DNA of 64,000 nucleotides, from positions 2,450,501 through 2,514,500 of the forward strand of contig JAVHJL010000002.1 of assembly GCA_036971715.1 (NCBI GenBank). Reading direction: 5' to 3'. The stretch comes from Arthrobotrys musiformis (taxonomy: Eukaryota > Ascomycota > Orbiliomycetes > Orbiliales > Orbiliaceae). Position 1 is the stretch's first letter. Each line of letters opens with the position of its first letter. The translations under genes and the position numbers were made by a program. This document shows, in pieces, positions 33,101 to 45,132 of the stretch. The notes under the pieces were generated by a model. It had not been told where the DNA came from. It saw only the letters and a program-made list of their open reading frames with translations, and did not search any database.

Positions 33101-36100
33101 TGGACGTGTCTCGTCCTTATCGATAGCGGGACAAAGGGCGTGATTTAGAGAATATGGCGAATGGTAAGGTAAGGTTATAATATATTGGGGCACCACGATT
33201 TTCTTTCTTCGATTATGGTTTCGACTGATGTTTGATTGATTATATATAGTTTACGTCGCCTTTTCGAATCCGCCTCTTTGTATCATGCGAGAAATGCGGG
33301 AAACGCGAGTAAGAGATCCCTCGCAAAAAGGCTCGCCTCTGCGGAATTCGACGATATTGAAATTTGAGGAAAAGAGAGAAATTTTATTTCCCTTCCACCC
33401 CAGACAGTTGTTTCTTATCTTTTGGGGTAATGTTTCGAATCTGGTCAGCAGTCCAAGCGGAATAGAGTTTGATTCAATGGGAAGAGGACGCAAAAAGAGT
33501 TTGTCGGCCAGCACCGTAGGTCTGGGATATCAGCTGAGAGGCAGATTGCTTCTAGGCAAGGACGAACTGATAGTCGGGACGGCCGTTTCTGGAAATATTT
33601 TGTGGGGGCGACAATGGGGTCTGACGACAGTACTTTCGCTTCTTAAAGTTCGAGGAGCCTTAAAAGAAAAAAAAAAGGCGTGTTGGTATGTGAATTCTTA
33701 TCCAAAGAAAGTTCGAAATCCTCCTTTTAAGTTTGGTGTTTTTATGCTTTTCTACACTGATTGGTATTTTGGAGATGTTGAGACAGCGGGGAAGAAGGAA
33801 GAGTCGAGAGGATGGAAGATGGATATAATATATGCAAGCAAAATACTGGAAATCATAAAGAGGCGTCAAATGGTGGGGAGCCCTGTTGCTATTATACACA
33901 CCAGGAGATTTGCCGACAACCTTAATGCAAAGACTAGTGGGAACACCACCCCGGCGAGCGTGTTCTGTAAAACAAGCTGATCAGGCTGTGGGATGGTGAT
34001 GATTATGGGTATGTACCGGGTGCACACGAAAATGCCACGGAACAAGAACTGCAGTGGTGTGCAGGCAGGGTTGGCAGGAGCTGCAGTGTGGGGGATATCC
34101 CTTCCTATTCCCCTCTCGAAACCCTGGCCGCCCGATCGTGGGCTGCGGCGAGGGGGGCTATTAGGTAGGCTATTAGCTTTGTTGATTCAATTTCCCACCG
34201 AACCGGCGACTTGGGTAAGATTTCAACCTCCTCTCTTCAACGGGCAGAGGCCTGATTCCGTTTTATTCGTCTTTCTCATCTAATCCGGTCTCTACACAGT
34301 GCTTCGAGGATATATGTAAATATTGGGACTAGCTAATGAATATCACAAGGAAAATTTAAGAAGCCACATTCTTCACCACCGCTCAACAAGGAAATCCGAT
34401 AGAAGGGAGAAAAAAAATAAAAATAAAAGTTTAGAACCGCGGTGCCCCTACATGACGCTATTGCGCCGGAATAACCGTTTTTCGTACGTAAGATTTTTTC
34501 CTTAGTCGTCGAAACCCAGACCAATCTATGCCATTTGAAACGGGGAAACAACAAAATTGTCGATTTTAAACTACATTTTGCTGTATGACAGACAGGAAAA
34601 TATCCCTGGCCCAGTTGCATCGTCGGAATAGTTAGAATTGAGGCTTGACCCAACGATCTACCTACATGGCTGAAGGGTGGTTCCGTGGAGGGACCTATTT
34701 CGGGAAGACAAGAAAAAAAAAGAATAACAACCACGCACTCATTCCTTTGGAATGACGGGCCTGCGTCACATTCAGACAAGTACTCAACTTCCCACAAGGC
34801 AATAACCAAACCGCACTGGCCGAATGTTATTGAACAACGTTGCTCAGAAACAAGACTAAAGGGAGAGGCAAGGAACGGCAAATTGTCAGCCTGTCGGCCG
34901 GCTGCAAGGCCTAATGCGAATGGTTCTTCCCATGCTCCTAGCTTCTTACCCCAGAAACAACAGGTCAATCTGGGGTAAAGGCAGGAGGCGCTGCCGTCCA
35001 ATTGCAGATTAAGGACTTTCCTTTGACGAAAGGACATCTTTTAACTGGGGGATGTCGTCTGACATGAGGAATTTGCCGGACCGGTATCTGGACCGTTCGG
35101 ACCTTCACGATCATGGTAGATATTGCGCATCCAGCGGGAGGCAGGTCAGCCAAGATGTGGGGAAATCAACTTTCGTATCCACATAATAATGCAAAGAAGC
35201 GAAATGGAGAAATTTGAAAGAAGAAAATAAAAAGAAACAAAAACAAAAAAGACAAGAGACCCATCATCTTTTTTTTGGGTTCCGCTTTCGAATATGTGCA
35301 GGTAGGATTTTCTTTAGATGCTGCATCGACGGTGGAACGGATGACTCGAGCCTGGCAAAGTCGCCGTCTATTAGCCAACAGAAATGGTTGTTTGCACACG
35401 GCGGTCTGGGCTTGCAAGCCAACAAGAACACCGAGCATACAGACACACATGTAAGTGTACGTCTCCTTCAGCCAGGCCCATTCCACCAACCGCGCGAAGC
35501 TTAAGATCATATTTTTTTAAATCTCTCTCACTCATTTTGTTTCCCATGATATGCTGCATTTACTGCCTTAATGCATTAGAAACATCGTCGTGCTAGGTTT
35601 GACACCAGCTTACCTTCGGCATACAGAAGGTCATAAATTCTTGGTATCGGGCGATTACGGAACTCAAAAGTCTCAAAGCTCGACGATTTTCCCTTGTTAA
35701 ACTGATCTGGCAGGGTCAGGCACTACCTACCAGGCGTCTGGGCTTCAAACCCCAAACCTGGACGGACTTATTCTGCGGAGAAGCTTTAGACACTTTCGTT
35801 AGCAGCATCGTCCATCCTTCCCCCCGGGCTTCGGCACGTAGGTGAGAGGGTAGTAGGCTAAAACGAAAAAGAAAGTAAACCCCGAGGAGAAAACACCAAA
35901 TCAAGGAACTGGAAGAGCTCTGTTCCTTTGATTTTTTCTTGGAAAATTTTTTGAACAGGACAAAAAAATCTTGGAGACCTCGTGTTATTAGTATTTTTTC
36001 TTTCTCATTCATTCATCCACACCACCATCGATTGGATAACGACGAATCTGGCCACTGGCCACTGGCGGTTACATATGCTTTCAGCCTGGATCAGAAGATC

Positions 36101-37282
36101 GATTATCCCCATCAGACCTGAAGCAAAAAACTCCCAAACGGAGTGTGGCCGACAAAACACTTATGAATCCTCTGACGAAGTTAGGAGGAGGCGACGGTGG
36201 TTTGCCTTCGAGTCTTTGGATTTCGATGTCCTTTTATCATATGACATAGTTGTGCTGCGGATTTCGTCACGCTGCATCAATTGTAAAATGCGGCAGTGAA
36301 TGATTCATGAGGCAACGTGCGGCAGGGACGACGGGCTCTTCTTGGAAGAAAGATTCAAGAAGCATTAACCATATCTGTTTAATTGTTATTGTTTCTATTC
36401 TCACGATGACTTTCTGTTATGGAAGAGTGGATCCATATATTGTGGAGGTCATGCATCACAACATCGCGGGGTTGTCCTAGCTTTGTGACAATTTTATGAC
36501 AGATGCATCTCTCGGTAACAAGATCCGAGTTATTTCAGTACCAAATAAAAATACACAAATCTTTCTCGTAAAGATAATAGAAAAACCTTATCACACGTTT
36601 TTTTTTTTTGAGTTCCCTTCCCATTCTTTTGGGAGGGTTGCGATTGGTTTAAAATATCTTTGCAACTTTTGGGTTTGAGGTTAGAGTGTGCGGCTAGTCC
36701 ATGGAATTACGTAAATCAAGACTTCTTGGAAGCTAGGGGGTTTTGTGAATTTTCTGTTGGAAGTGGACAGATGGAGTTTGGGATTATATTCGATCGTGAT
36801 CTAAATTCTTTTCCTTCCGTTCTTTTTTTCTCTTTGGTTGTGAATTGCAATTGGGTTTTAAACGTTTTGGAGAGGTTGGCGGGTGTCTTTGCTAACTTAA
36901 CTTTAAGTTTATGCTAAACCGGCCCCCCGGTGCAAGCTTGTATCCAACATTCTATCTCTATCTTAGCTCTATCACCCTGGTGGTCTGTGGGTACGAGACA
37001 AAGCTCTACCGGACGTGTATGGATTTTGGATATGGGGTTCTGGACTCTAGTTGAGAATATATACCGGGTATTAATACTAATGGGTTCGCAGGACATTAAG
37101 GAAGTACTTAGGTTCCAAAGGGGCCGTATTTCATATCTTACAATCCGTACTCTCAAGTTTAGTCAACGGCCGGTCGATATCATACACTACCATCAGTACA
37201 CACAAAGGCTCGACCATACGTCATGTATAAATACAAACGTCGACTATCCGCACTTCAGATGATCCACTATGCTGAGCCTATA

Positions 37283-37300
37283 TATATACCTAGGTATATA
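37283..37300. repeat. 18-bp perfect palindrome, copy 2
   Basis: TATATACCTAGGTATATA, identical to 19370-19387; the flanks differ. Confidence 0.85.
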
Positions 37301-37525
37301 TTAAGTGCTAATCGAGCCTCACGCCAACAAGTTAGCTCGCCACATTAGAGCTGTAGGGAATCATAAACAACCTCGACCAAGTACTCACAGCTGCCTCGGC
37401 TCAAATGCGACCTTAAAACCCATTCGACGGACTCTATCCTATCTACAGCATAGCAAAACACCGTATATTGGGCGCAGTAGCATCCTTCGTACCAATTATG
37501 GCATCAAATACGGAGTACTAGCTGC

Positions 37526-37551
37526 TATATATATATATATATATATATATA
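37526..37551. repeat. (TA)n microsatellite
   Basis: About 13 TA units inside the gene-poor region; direct reading. Confidence 0.9.
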
Positions 37552-39666
37552 CCATTACGCGGACCGGTATCCATATCCGGATTGTGCAGATCTAGGTTAT
37601 CCAGTCTCTAAACCGGACGTTCCTGTAGGAGGTATTGTAACGACGCCTACTGGTACATTGTCGAAGCTGTACCACGCTCCTTAGATGGGGCTGGGTGGAG
37701 TTTATGTATTGAATCTAGGTCCATTTGTACCATATACCCACGTAGGGTCTTACAGTTAACTGGTTGTAGAGATTCGACGAGCCGGTGACACGCCAGTGGA
37801 AGAGTCCGGATAACGAACTATCTACTATATCCCGAGGGTGCCGTGAAGGGTGCCTAAATTAATTATAAATCCAGTTGTTATCGCACTATCCGGGCTGCTA
37901 GGAGCTAGGGAGGTCTTGAACCTAGATGTGGTGCGTCGACGGGTTTGGTTTGGGTTACACAACATTGTTGACAGAGGAGTTCTGCTTATATAACTGTTGT
38001 AGATCTAGAACGGCCAATTGGTTACCCCTCACGTCAATACATGTGTCCTTTCATTTCTGAAGCATGTATCCTCGTATGAGACTATATGCGCCTATATCGG
38101 TCTATTTTTAAGATATTAAGAGCGTGGTATTATGCATGTTTGTATTCTTCTGGGCGGGGAAGCCCCTTGTCCACCACGATTCTATATAGCTATAATTCTA
38201 TAAACGTGCTTACTTAAGCTTCGTGAATTCAAGTATGCATGTACAATCCAAAGGTAGCGGAACTGTTCCTCGTCGTACGATTGTATCGTAAATTCGAAAA
38301 ATAAATACTACCTTATCGGCTCAGGCCCTTGATCAACCGTCTACGGTGCGATTATCTCGCCACCACGGACAGGCGACTTCCGCGAGCACAACATTTTAGA
38401 CAGCTGCCTTTTCAAGACACGGACAGGACCCCATTCACTGGGATTTAAGGTTATCTAGGGTCACAGAGCTAGATAATGGTTCTTTTGCATCGATCATGGA
38501 TTAAATTGATGGATCATGCTCGTTCCCAAGCTTTGGACCTTGTCTAGTTTCTTCTCTTATCGGCGAGGTGGAGGCCTGCACCCGAGGCACTGGCGTTGAT
38601 CTTGTTCCGATATGTTAGGTTTGTAGTACTTTCCGAGATGGTACTATCAGATCTGATATCTATTGGGTTGTTAGTTGTAGTCGGGGTTTGTGTGCCTTCC
38701 TAGAATTCCTATGCACGGTTTGTTGGATCTTGACTCTATGGTTCTACGGGTCCGTATATTTCTTTCTTCATAGTGACGTATAAAACGGTGTCTGGACCCT
38801 TCAATTAGAATGGGACACCAAGAATAAATTGTCTTACAATCTGGTAAGTATAAGCCCTGGGCCTTGAAAAAAGAGGACACAAGGCCCGCAGGCGCACGGA
38901 AACATCGATAGCGCATAACCATGACGTTTCTGTGGAGAGCTTTCGAGCTGCAAATAGAGTCTCAGTCGAGCTGGGAATTTTTAAACCGGGCCTAGAATTT
39001 AGTCTCGCCTAAGAAATCGAATCTAACCGGAATAGACTGAAGTTAAGCGTCAAAACTTCCAAGTCGGCAGAGTTTTTCTTCGACTCGGTAGAGTGGCTGG
39101 TTTTTTGCTCGTGAGATATGTGCTGAGCCACAGCTACTGAGAGGGTTGATGATCTCTGGTTGGATAGTCAAGGCTGGGGTTTGTTCGCGTGCGCCGGTGA
39201 GCAGGCATCATGCAGAAAATGCGGACAGCCATGCTGCCAAAATAGGAGACGTCTACCTGTCTGCATGTTTGATTCGCTCTTGTGGAGTCATTGAGAAGTC
39301 TTGATTTTCAGAATATTCTAGGATTGTCCCCCTCCCCCACCCAAATATAGTATGTTGGGAGGCCAACCAAAATCGCTCGGGCGGTCGTTGATCGAGGTAT
39401 TGATTGATACGATTCGATATCGTGATTGTGCAGCGTGGGGAATGCTGGCGGAGTTTGACTCGACAGTTTGGTCCAAATACTAGACGAACCCTTTTTTGTT
39501 TGCATGATTCGATACGTAGAATTCAAAACTATTGATATTGCCAGGTACGAAGTCAGAAAGTATCAGAGTCAATTACCTGGCCTGTGCATTTGCAGTTGCA
39601 TCCTTTTTCCGGGTTTCCTTTTATGCGCAGTGAGAGCACGGAGTAGCTGAGGTTTTAAAACCAGTC

Positions 39667-39897
39667 TTGCCCCTTTCGCGCGACTTCCGTCCAACCTCGC
39701 TCGACAGGGCAAAAGATCTTTCAGAAGCTGCATCTCGATCACCGACCAGTCTGCTCCGTCTGTTATCGCATCTTGAGGAGCAAGAAAGGGAAAGGAATCG
39801 TTCTGAACTGGCTTCCGGAAGCCTTAGCTACAGACGATCCTGCGGGTATTTTGGCATCTACGCCACCCGGATTGAAGAATCGACCCCCCCGGGCTGA
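39667..39897 (+). pseudogene. Coding-like fragment in the gene-poor region
   Basis: A 76-codon frame without an ATG start reads LPLSRDFRPTSLDRAKDLSE and continues through SLLRLLSHLEEQERERNRSE. The composition (amphipathic, charged, GC-balanced) differs from the AT-rich surroundings. A second frame (39773-39964) stays open after the first ends. It may be an exon of an unrecognised gene, a decayed gene with a frameshift, or chance. No family recognised. Confidence 0.22.
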
Positions 39898-41097
39898 CCT
39901 CACTGTTTCCATTGGCTGGTCAGGCTCTTCAACCTCTTGTTTCAGCTTATTACACAGGGTTTAGGGTGCCTAAGCACTGTCAGGGCAATCAGAAGAACAG
40001 CGATAGAAGGTACTGCACCGTACGGAGTAAGTAATTTCTCCTTTACACTGCCAAAACGATCGTAGCACAACTGCAGAGGCAGTTCGTTCCTGTGTCCGGC
40101 GCTGCCTTACCCCCCACCATCACTGCTGTGCCAGGCCACTTTTGCCCAACCTTCCCTTCTTCCTTCTTGGTATATCCTTCGAGAGAGAGCGAAGAAATCT
40201 CATGACTTCCTATTTTCTTAATCAAAATAATATTCCAACTGGTTCAACGTGTGTTTGTTAACGTTGGGGGGACAGCATCATAGCGGAATTCGATTATAGA
40301 GAACTAATATCAGCAATATCGCGATCAGTTAATTACTGCTTACATACTTCAATACTTCCACCGCCACGACCGGAGTATCCTTCTGGATTCTCATCTATAT
40401 CCGGCCATCACCATTTTGCTTCTTCTAACCAACCACTCTGGTTAACCAACTGCCCATCAGGTTCAGCAATCACTTCTGGCATTGGACGTCCGCATCATTT
40501 TTGCGCGATTCCTCCCAGCTCTGGACCAAAAAAATCCAACGTCATCCCTTTTTTAAAAGAGAAACCGTTCGTTAGCTAGCCGCCCAAGGGTTCACAAACC
40601 GTTGGTGCTTCTGTTTGTGGCATTGCATCTACCTATCCTATCCTACATCCAGGAGGACTGTGCATACATAGCGCACAAACATATCCTAGCTCCAATTGGA
40701 ACAGTTACATACGCCCATTGCTTGCACTACGGACCTCCTCAACAATGCCTGGACTGACGCTCACCATCAATCGTTGTCTCTAACCGGGTCCCTCACGTCG
40801 AGACTTCCGTAATCCCCATCGCTCTCGCGACCTGGAAGGACTCTCTTTCTCTTATTATCCTTTATTACGCCGAAACCACAGCAGGATATCGCTTTAATAT
40901 ATTGGCATTCCTTGACTATCGACTTCAGATTTCAGATCTCAAAGGGTTCGCTCGTCCCTTGTTTTCGGACATACGCCCATAACATACTACATACATACGT
41001 CCATCTTGTCAGTAAGGTACCTGCATTGCCGAAACAGCATTTTTTCAACCTTTTCCCAATTCCCCAACTTTCAACCCAATACTCTTAGTCAAGAGGC

Positions 41098-44000
41098 ATG
41101 CCTCGACCTCAAATCATTAGAGCTGGTAGGTTCAAAATCAAGCTGATAACCCCAAACCCCTCCATTCGTCGCACAAACCCGCTCGACCCTAGTTGCTTTT
41201 CTTCTTTTCCTGCTTCTCCATTTTTTTTCTTTCTTTCTTCACTTTTTTGGTCGTTTGAGAGGATTTTTAGTTAGGGCGCCCTTCGGCTGGATGATGCTTG
41301 TTCTGTGAGAGAATGTGTGGGTGGTGTGGCTGTCCTCGTCTCGAAATTGGCTGTCCCCTTTTTCTGGCACCGGTCAAGAAAGTTGTCCTGAAACGACAGA
41401 CCCTTATTTTCGCAAACGTGGTTCTGCTCTTTCTCGATCTTTCATTATCCATATTTTACATTCCTCGGCCCCTTCGATAGACCACTGTCGTTTTGTTATT
41501 TTATTTTTATTTCATTTTTATTTTCTATCATTTGTTCTATATGTTTTTTTGGTTTCTTCCCATCTCTCTATCGTGTTTCTAAACTTGGGTAGATTTGGAA
41601 TTCTTTTTTTTTTTTGTTGTTTCTTGTTGTTGAGGTCCAAGGGACTGGGCACTGCACTTCGTTGCCTACTCAATTACCTGTTTACCGCCGTTACTATTTG
41701 GAACCCGACTGACATCGCTCTTTTTTCTTCTCTCCTTCTTTCATTGTTCACCATACAGATACGATCGATCTTCAACACGACCAAGTCCATCCGTCGGCCA
41801 AGGATCATTCGTCAAACGGGGTCGCGACGAAGGCAGGCTCCATTGCACCCTCGCAGGCGAACGCGCTCATGAACGTTGCTCAGGAGCAAATTCATGATCA
41901 GCACGACTTGATGACGGTCAACAGCAGAACCAACGGGGGGGATCTGAATGGGGAGCCGTATATCCCGGACTCTATAAGCCCTTACAATCACGACCCTAAC
42001 TATGCAAATGGTCATGACGACGATACGAACGATGAGGATGAGTTGGATGAGGAGATGTTGGACAGGATGTCCTCGAGTCCGTCAATCTCGGACGAGGATA
42101 TAGATTTCGAATTTGTCTACGCGCTGCATACTTTCATCGCTACCGTCGAGGGCCAGGCGAATGCCACAAAAGGCGACACCATGGTTTTGCTCGACGATTC
42201 AAATTCGTATTGGTGGCTGGTTCGTGTTGTGAAAGACTCCTCAATTGGTACGCAACTCCGGGTATCGGCATATATTAAGGGAAGTTGTTTACTGACGGTC
42301 GCCCAAAATAGGTTATCTTCCTGCCGAACACATCGAAACCCCATCCGAACGGTTAGCCCGGTTGAACAAACATCGGAACGTTGATGTACGGATTCCTTCT
42401 ATAGACTTCAATTTCCTGGCGCCCGCTAATATCGTTATTTATTGATTTTAGTTGTCTACGCCTATGCTTGGCGACAATCAAGAGAAGTCCAAAAACATCC
42501 TGAAGAAGGCTATGCGCAGACGGGCAGCGAAAACAGTCCAGTTCGCACCTCCAACATACGTCGAAGCTTCGGATTACGACTATAGCTCAGACGAGGAAGA
42601 TGCAGAAGGCGAATACTATAGTAACGATGACGAGGGCGCAGCCGTGGACGATGATAGCGCGCAGGCCGACAAGAAATCAGTCACTGATTTATATATCGAC
42701 GACGACGACATGACATTGGTCGATGCGCCGGATACGGCTGAGAAATCTAAATCGCTGGAGGAGAAGCCAAAGGACAAAAAGGACGAAAAGCCGCAGCAGC
42801 AGCAACAGCTAGGCCCCAAGCCATCAAATAAGCTGGAACGCCGGGACAGCGACGAGAACGTTGACTCGAAGGGTAAATTAGAATCGCCAGCGCCTAACAC
42901 CGCCAACAAAGCTAATGACCCTGCTATAGTCGATGAAACCTCGGAACCAAAATCTAAACCTGGTCCAATTAGAAATACGGATTCTGTACTGTTTGGCGAC
43001 CCAGACTCGGAACCTAGGCGTATTACCCTAACACCCAAACTTGCCCGGGACGACGATATCACATCGACTCCCGGAGTGGTACCAGTAAAACCGAAAACAT
43101 CGTTCGATCGAATTGCGAAGAGGGAGGAAGCATTATCGCCGCCACCCACTTCAGGAAAGAACGAGAAGGCCAAGAAGGAGAAGAAATCGATACTGGGGAG
43201 TTTGTTCAAGAAACGGAAAAACAATTCGAAGGATGAGGAAATCGAGGAATTCCTGCACTCGAACGAAAAGAAGTCGAATGAGTCGCTTCGAGATGACTCG
43301 AGTTCAGGCCGACCTGGTAGTAGCAGGGGCGGTAACTCATTCGAGCAATCATCTCCACAACTACAACAGCAGCAAAATGCGCGCGCACAACAGCAGCAGC
43401 AGAACGAGAAGTTGCTACAAAACCCACAGCAACAACAACAACAACCCAAGAAGGGACCCGACACTACAAAACTCATCAAAACGCCAATCCGGAAGATAGA
43501 GTCGGTTCGAGAGGTGGACGAGGAGGAAGAGGAGCAACCGTTTGGAATGAGATTCGCTACGCGAATCCTTCCTATGGACAAACAACAGTCCACAGTTATT
43601 CCTGCACCTGCAGAGATGGTTTCCAGGCAGGAGCCGGAGCAAAATACGCTGGCTCCAGCGGCGCCGACAACTCAGCAGACTATGTCCGTAGAGGCATCTC
43701 CTGTTTCAATTCAAACTTCCATAACATCTGGCTCGGGCGTCGAAGAAACTACGCCAGTAATCACACAAACAGATGCAATGGATGGAAGAGCTGATGGGTA
43801 TTACTCGGACACTCCTGATGATCTCACCCCGCATGAACTACCCCCGCTTATACCTGACAATGGTAGTGGATCCGAGGATAACAATCCTCACGATACTTCT
43901 CCGACTGAGGCTACGTACCCCGATACACCTGTTGCTCAACCTGGCTCTCCTGGAGAGCTCGCATGGTCTGAAGCCGCCCTAAGAACCTATCTGGACGACG

Positions 44001-44235
44001 ATAATCAAGATATCAGGGACTTCTTGGTTGTAGTCAAACATCGAACTGAAGTTTCGACTGTCAAATCGCATCCGCAGATTACCCCCTTGTTCGCAGACGC
44101 CCACTCAAAGCTTGAAGACATGACTACGGTATGTAGCAAATTTCCCCGTCCTTAGTGGTTCAGCACATTTTTCTAACTTTATCCCTCTAGCGCCTTGACT
44201 CAATTCTTGAACGGTTCATGAAGTCGCGACGGTAG
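41098..44235 (+). CDS. tea4: Tea4/Bud14-type SH3 protein, PP1-binding cell-polarity factor
   Basis: Exons 41098-41125, 41759-42247, 42312-42385, 42452-44128 and 44191-44235, 770 residues. It begins MPRPQIIRADTIDLQHDQ. The SH3 domain (codons about 42110-42330) reads FEFVYALHTFIATVEGQANA, LLDDSNSYWWLVRVVKD, GYLPAEHIETPSERLARLNK, nearly identical in pattern to yeast Bud14 and fission yeast Tea4. Further on, KTVQFAPPTYVEASDYDYSS (42530 onward) contains a KTVQF match to the RVxF motif that docks type-1 phosphatase, the known partner (Glc7/Dis2). The middle is acidic, then has polyQ blocks (43362-43450). The C-terminal exon adds RLDSILERFMKSRR. Such proteins bring PP1 to cell tips and microtubule ends to set polarity. 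Intron 1 is 633 bp, far longer than others here. Confidence 0.93.
42530..42544 (+). other. RVxF-type PP1 docking motif in Tea4/Bud14
   Basis: Codons for K-T-V-Q-F, fitting the [KR]-x-[VI]-x-[FW] consensus, shortly after the SH3 domain and followed by a conserved acidic stretch. Confidence 0.7.
43362..43450 (+). repeat. CAA/CAG-rich polyglutamine-coding tract
   Basis: Several Q blocks of 3-6 residues interrupted by Asn, Ala, Arg and Lys in the Tea4/Bud14 middle region. Confidence 0.85.
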
Positions 44236-45132
44236 ATACGCTGCGCTTCTAAACCTACCATCCATACCATGCGTTCCGAACCCAAGCTTTCCACGACACC
44301 AAAGCTTCCTGTTTCCCCGCGTCCACCACAGAGATACCGGTCGTTTCTTCCTGTCAAAAAATCATCTCGATTATCGCTATGAGATTATACCACTCCATAA
44401 CCGACATCTTCCCGACCCCACAGGTCCCCCGGGGCTTGTCGAACAGTCGAAGCTCAGATTCCCTTGCATACACCTAAAAAATCTTTTATTCGTAATTTCC
44501 CTACACCTTTCTCTCACTATTTCCTTGGGAGTCGCTTCGGCCGGGTCGATTGCAATATGGGACCATTTCGCTGGCGTTTTTGGCAATGTTATCCTGTCCG
44601 TTTTATTTTGAAGTTCTTTTTTGTTTTTTTTCTTGTGTCGTCCGTTTTTCCCTTATAACACTCTGTATACTAGCATCATGACTTACGATCCGTCTCGCAC
44701 TCTCTGCACTTTACTTTGTTGACCGAAAACTTTTTTCTTTTTTCTTTTACTCGTTTCTTTTCCTTCTTCCCTTTGTCTTCTCTGGTACGGAGTCATTGCG
44801 GGCTTTTCTATTGGCACTTGCGTCTACGCTCTATGGCAGGGGTGCCTTCTCTAGTGTTCTCTTTTTCGACCCCTTTCTTCTCTATTAATTTTCTAAACCT
44901 TTGATACCCTGACCTTCCCTCGAGACCTCCTTTTCCTTTTATCGTCTTGCGAATTGCTTTTATTTTATATTTACAGATATATGTACATGCATGCATACTT
45001 ACCCCCTCCCCCTTTTTTTGGCCTTTAGCCTTGAATTGTATTAATAACATACAATTACCATAAAAGAATTGCTATTCTCTTCTTTCCTCATCCTCCGTCC
45101 TTATATTACATTATGATTGTGAGAGTTTTTTC
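44236..45132. other. Convergent 3' flanks of Tea4 and NDUFAF6
   Basis: About 900 bp, strongly pyrimidine-rich on the plus strand (TTTTTCTTTT runs near 44730-44780). No gene seen. Confidence 0.55.

Larger units (their letters stand above)
33101..41097. other. 8 kb gene-poor region with AT-rich, possibly decayed sequence
   Basis: No intact gene was recognised between the kinase start and the Tea4 start. 33.2-36.5 kb has long but compositionally poor chance frames. 36.9-39.6 kb is stop-dense and AT-biased, holding a (TA)n microsatellite and the second 18-bp palindrome, which suggests decayed mobile DNA, although no terminal repeats or transposase/reverse-transcriptase motif was found. 39.65-39.96 kb is GC-richer with a coding-like frame. 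40.3-41.1 kb is pyrimidine-rich and probably the Tea4 promoter and leader. Confidence 0.55.

Noticed and set aside
33285..33980. 231-codon plus-strand frame upstream of the kinase
   Set aside because: Composition and lack of any motif fit a chance frame; an A-run sits inside it. It was not joined to any exon.
34333..35037. 234-codon minus-strand frame
   Set aside because: Random-looking sequence with aromatic runs from A/T tracts; no splice or family support.
36900..39600. Intact transposon in the AT-rich desert
   Set aside because: No long terminal or inverted repeats, and no transposase or reverse-transcriptase motifs in any frame; only a decayed origin remains possible.
42616..43593. 325-codon minus-strand frame with Cys/Ser runs
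   Set aside because: Mirror of the CAG/GAC-rich Tea4/Bud14 coding sequence; the Cys runs come from reverse-complemented Gln codons.
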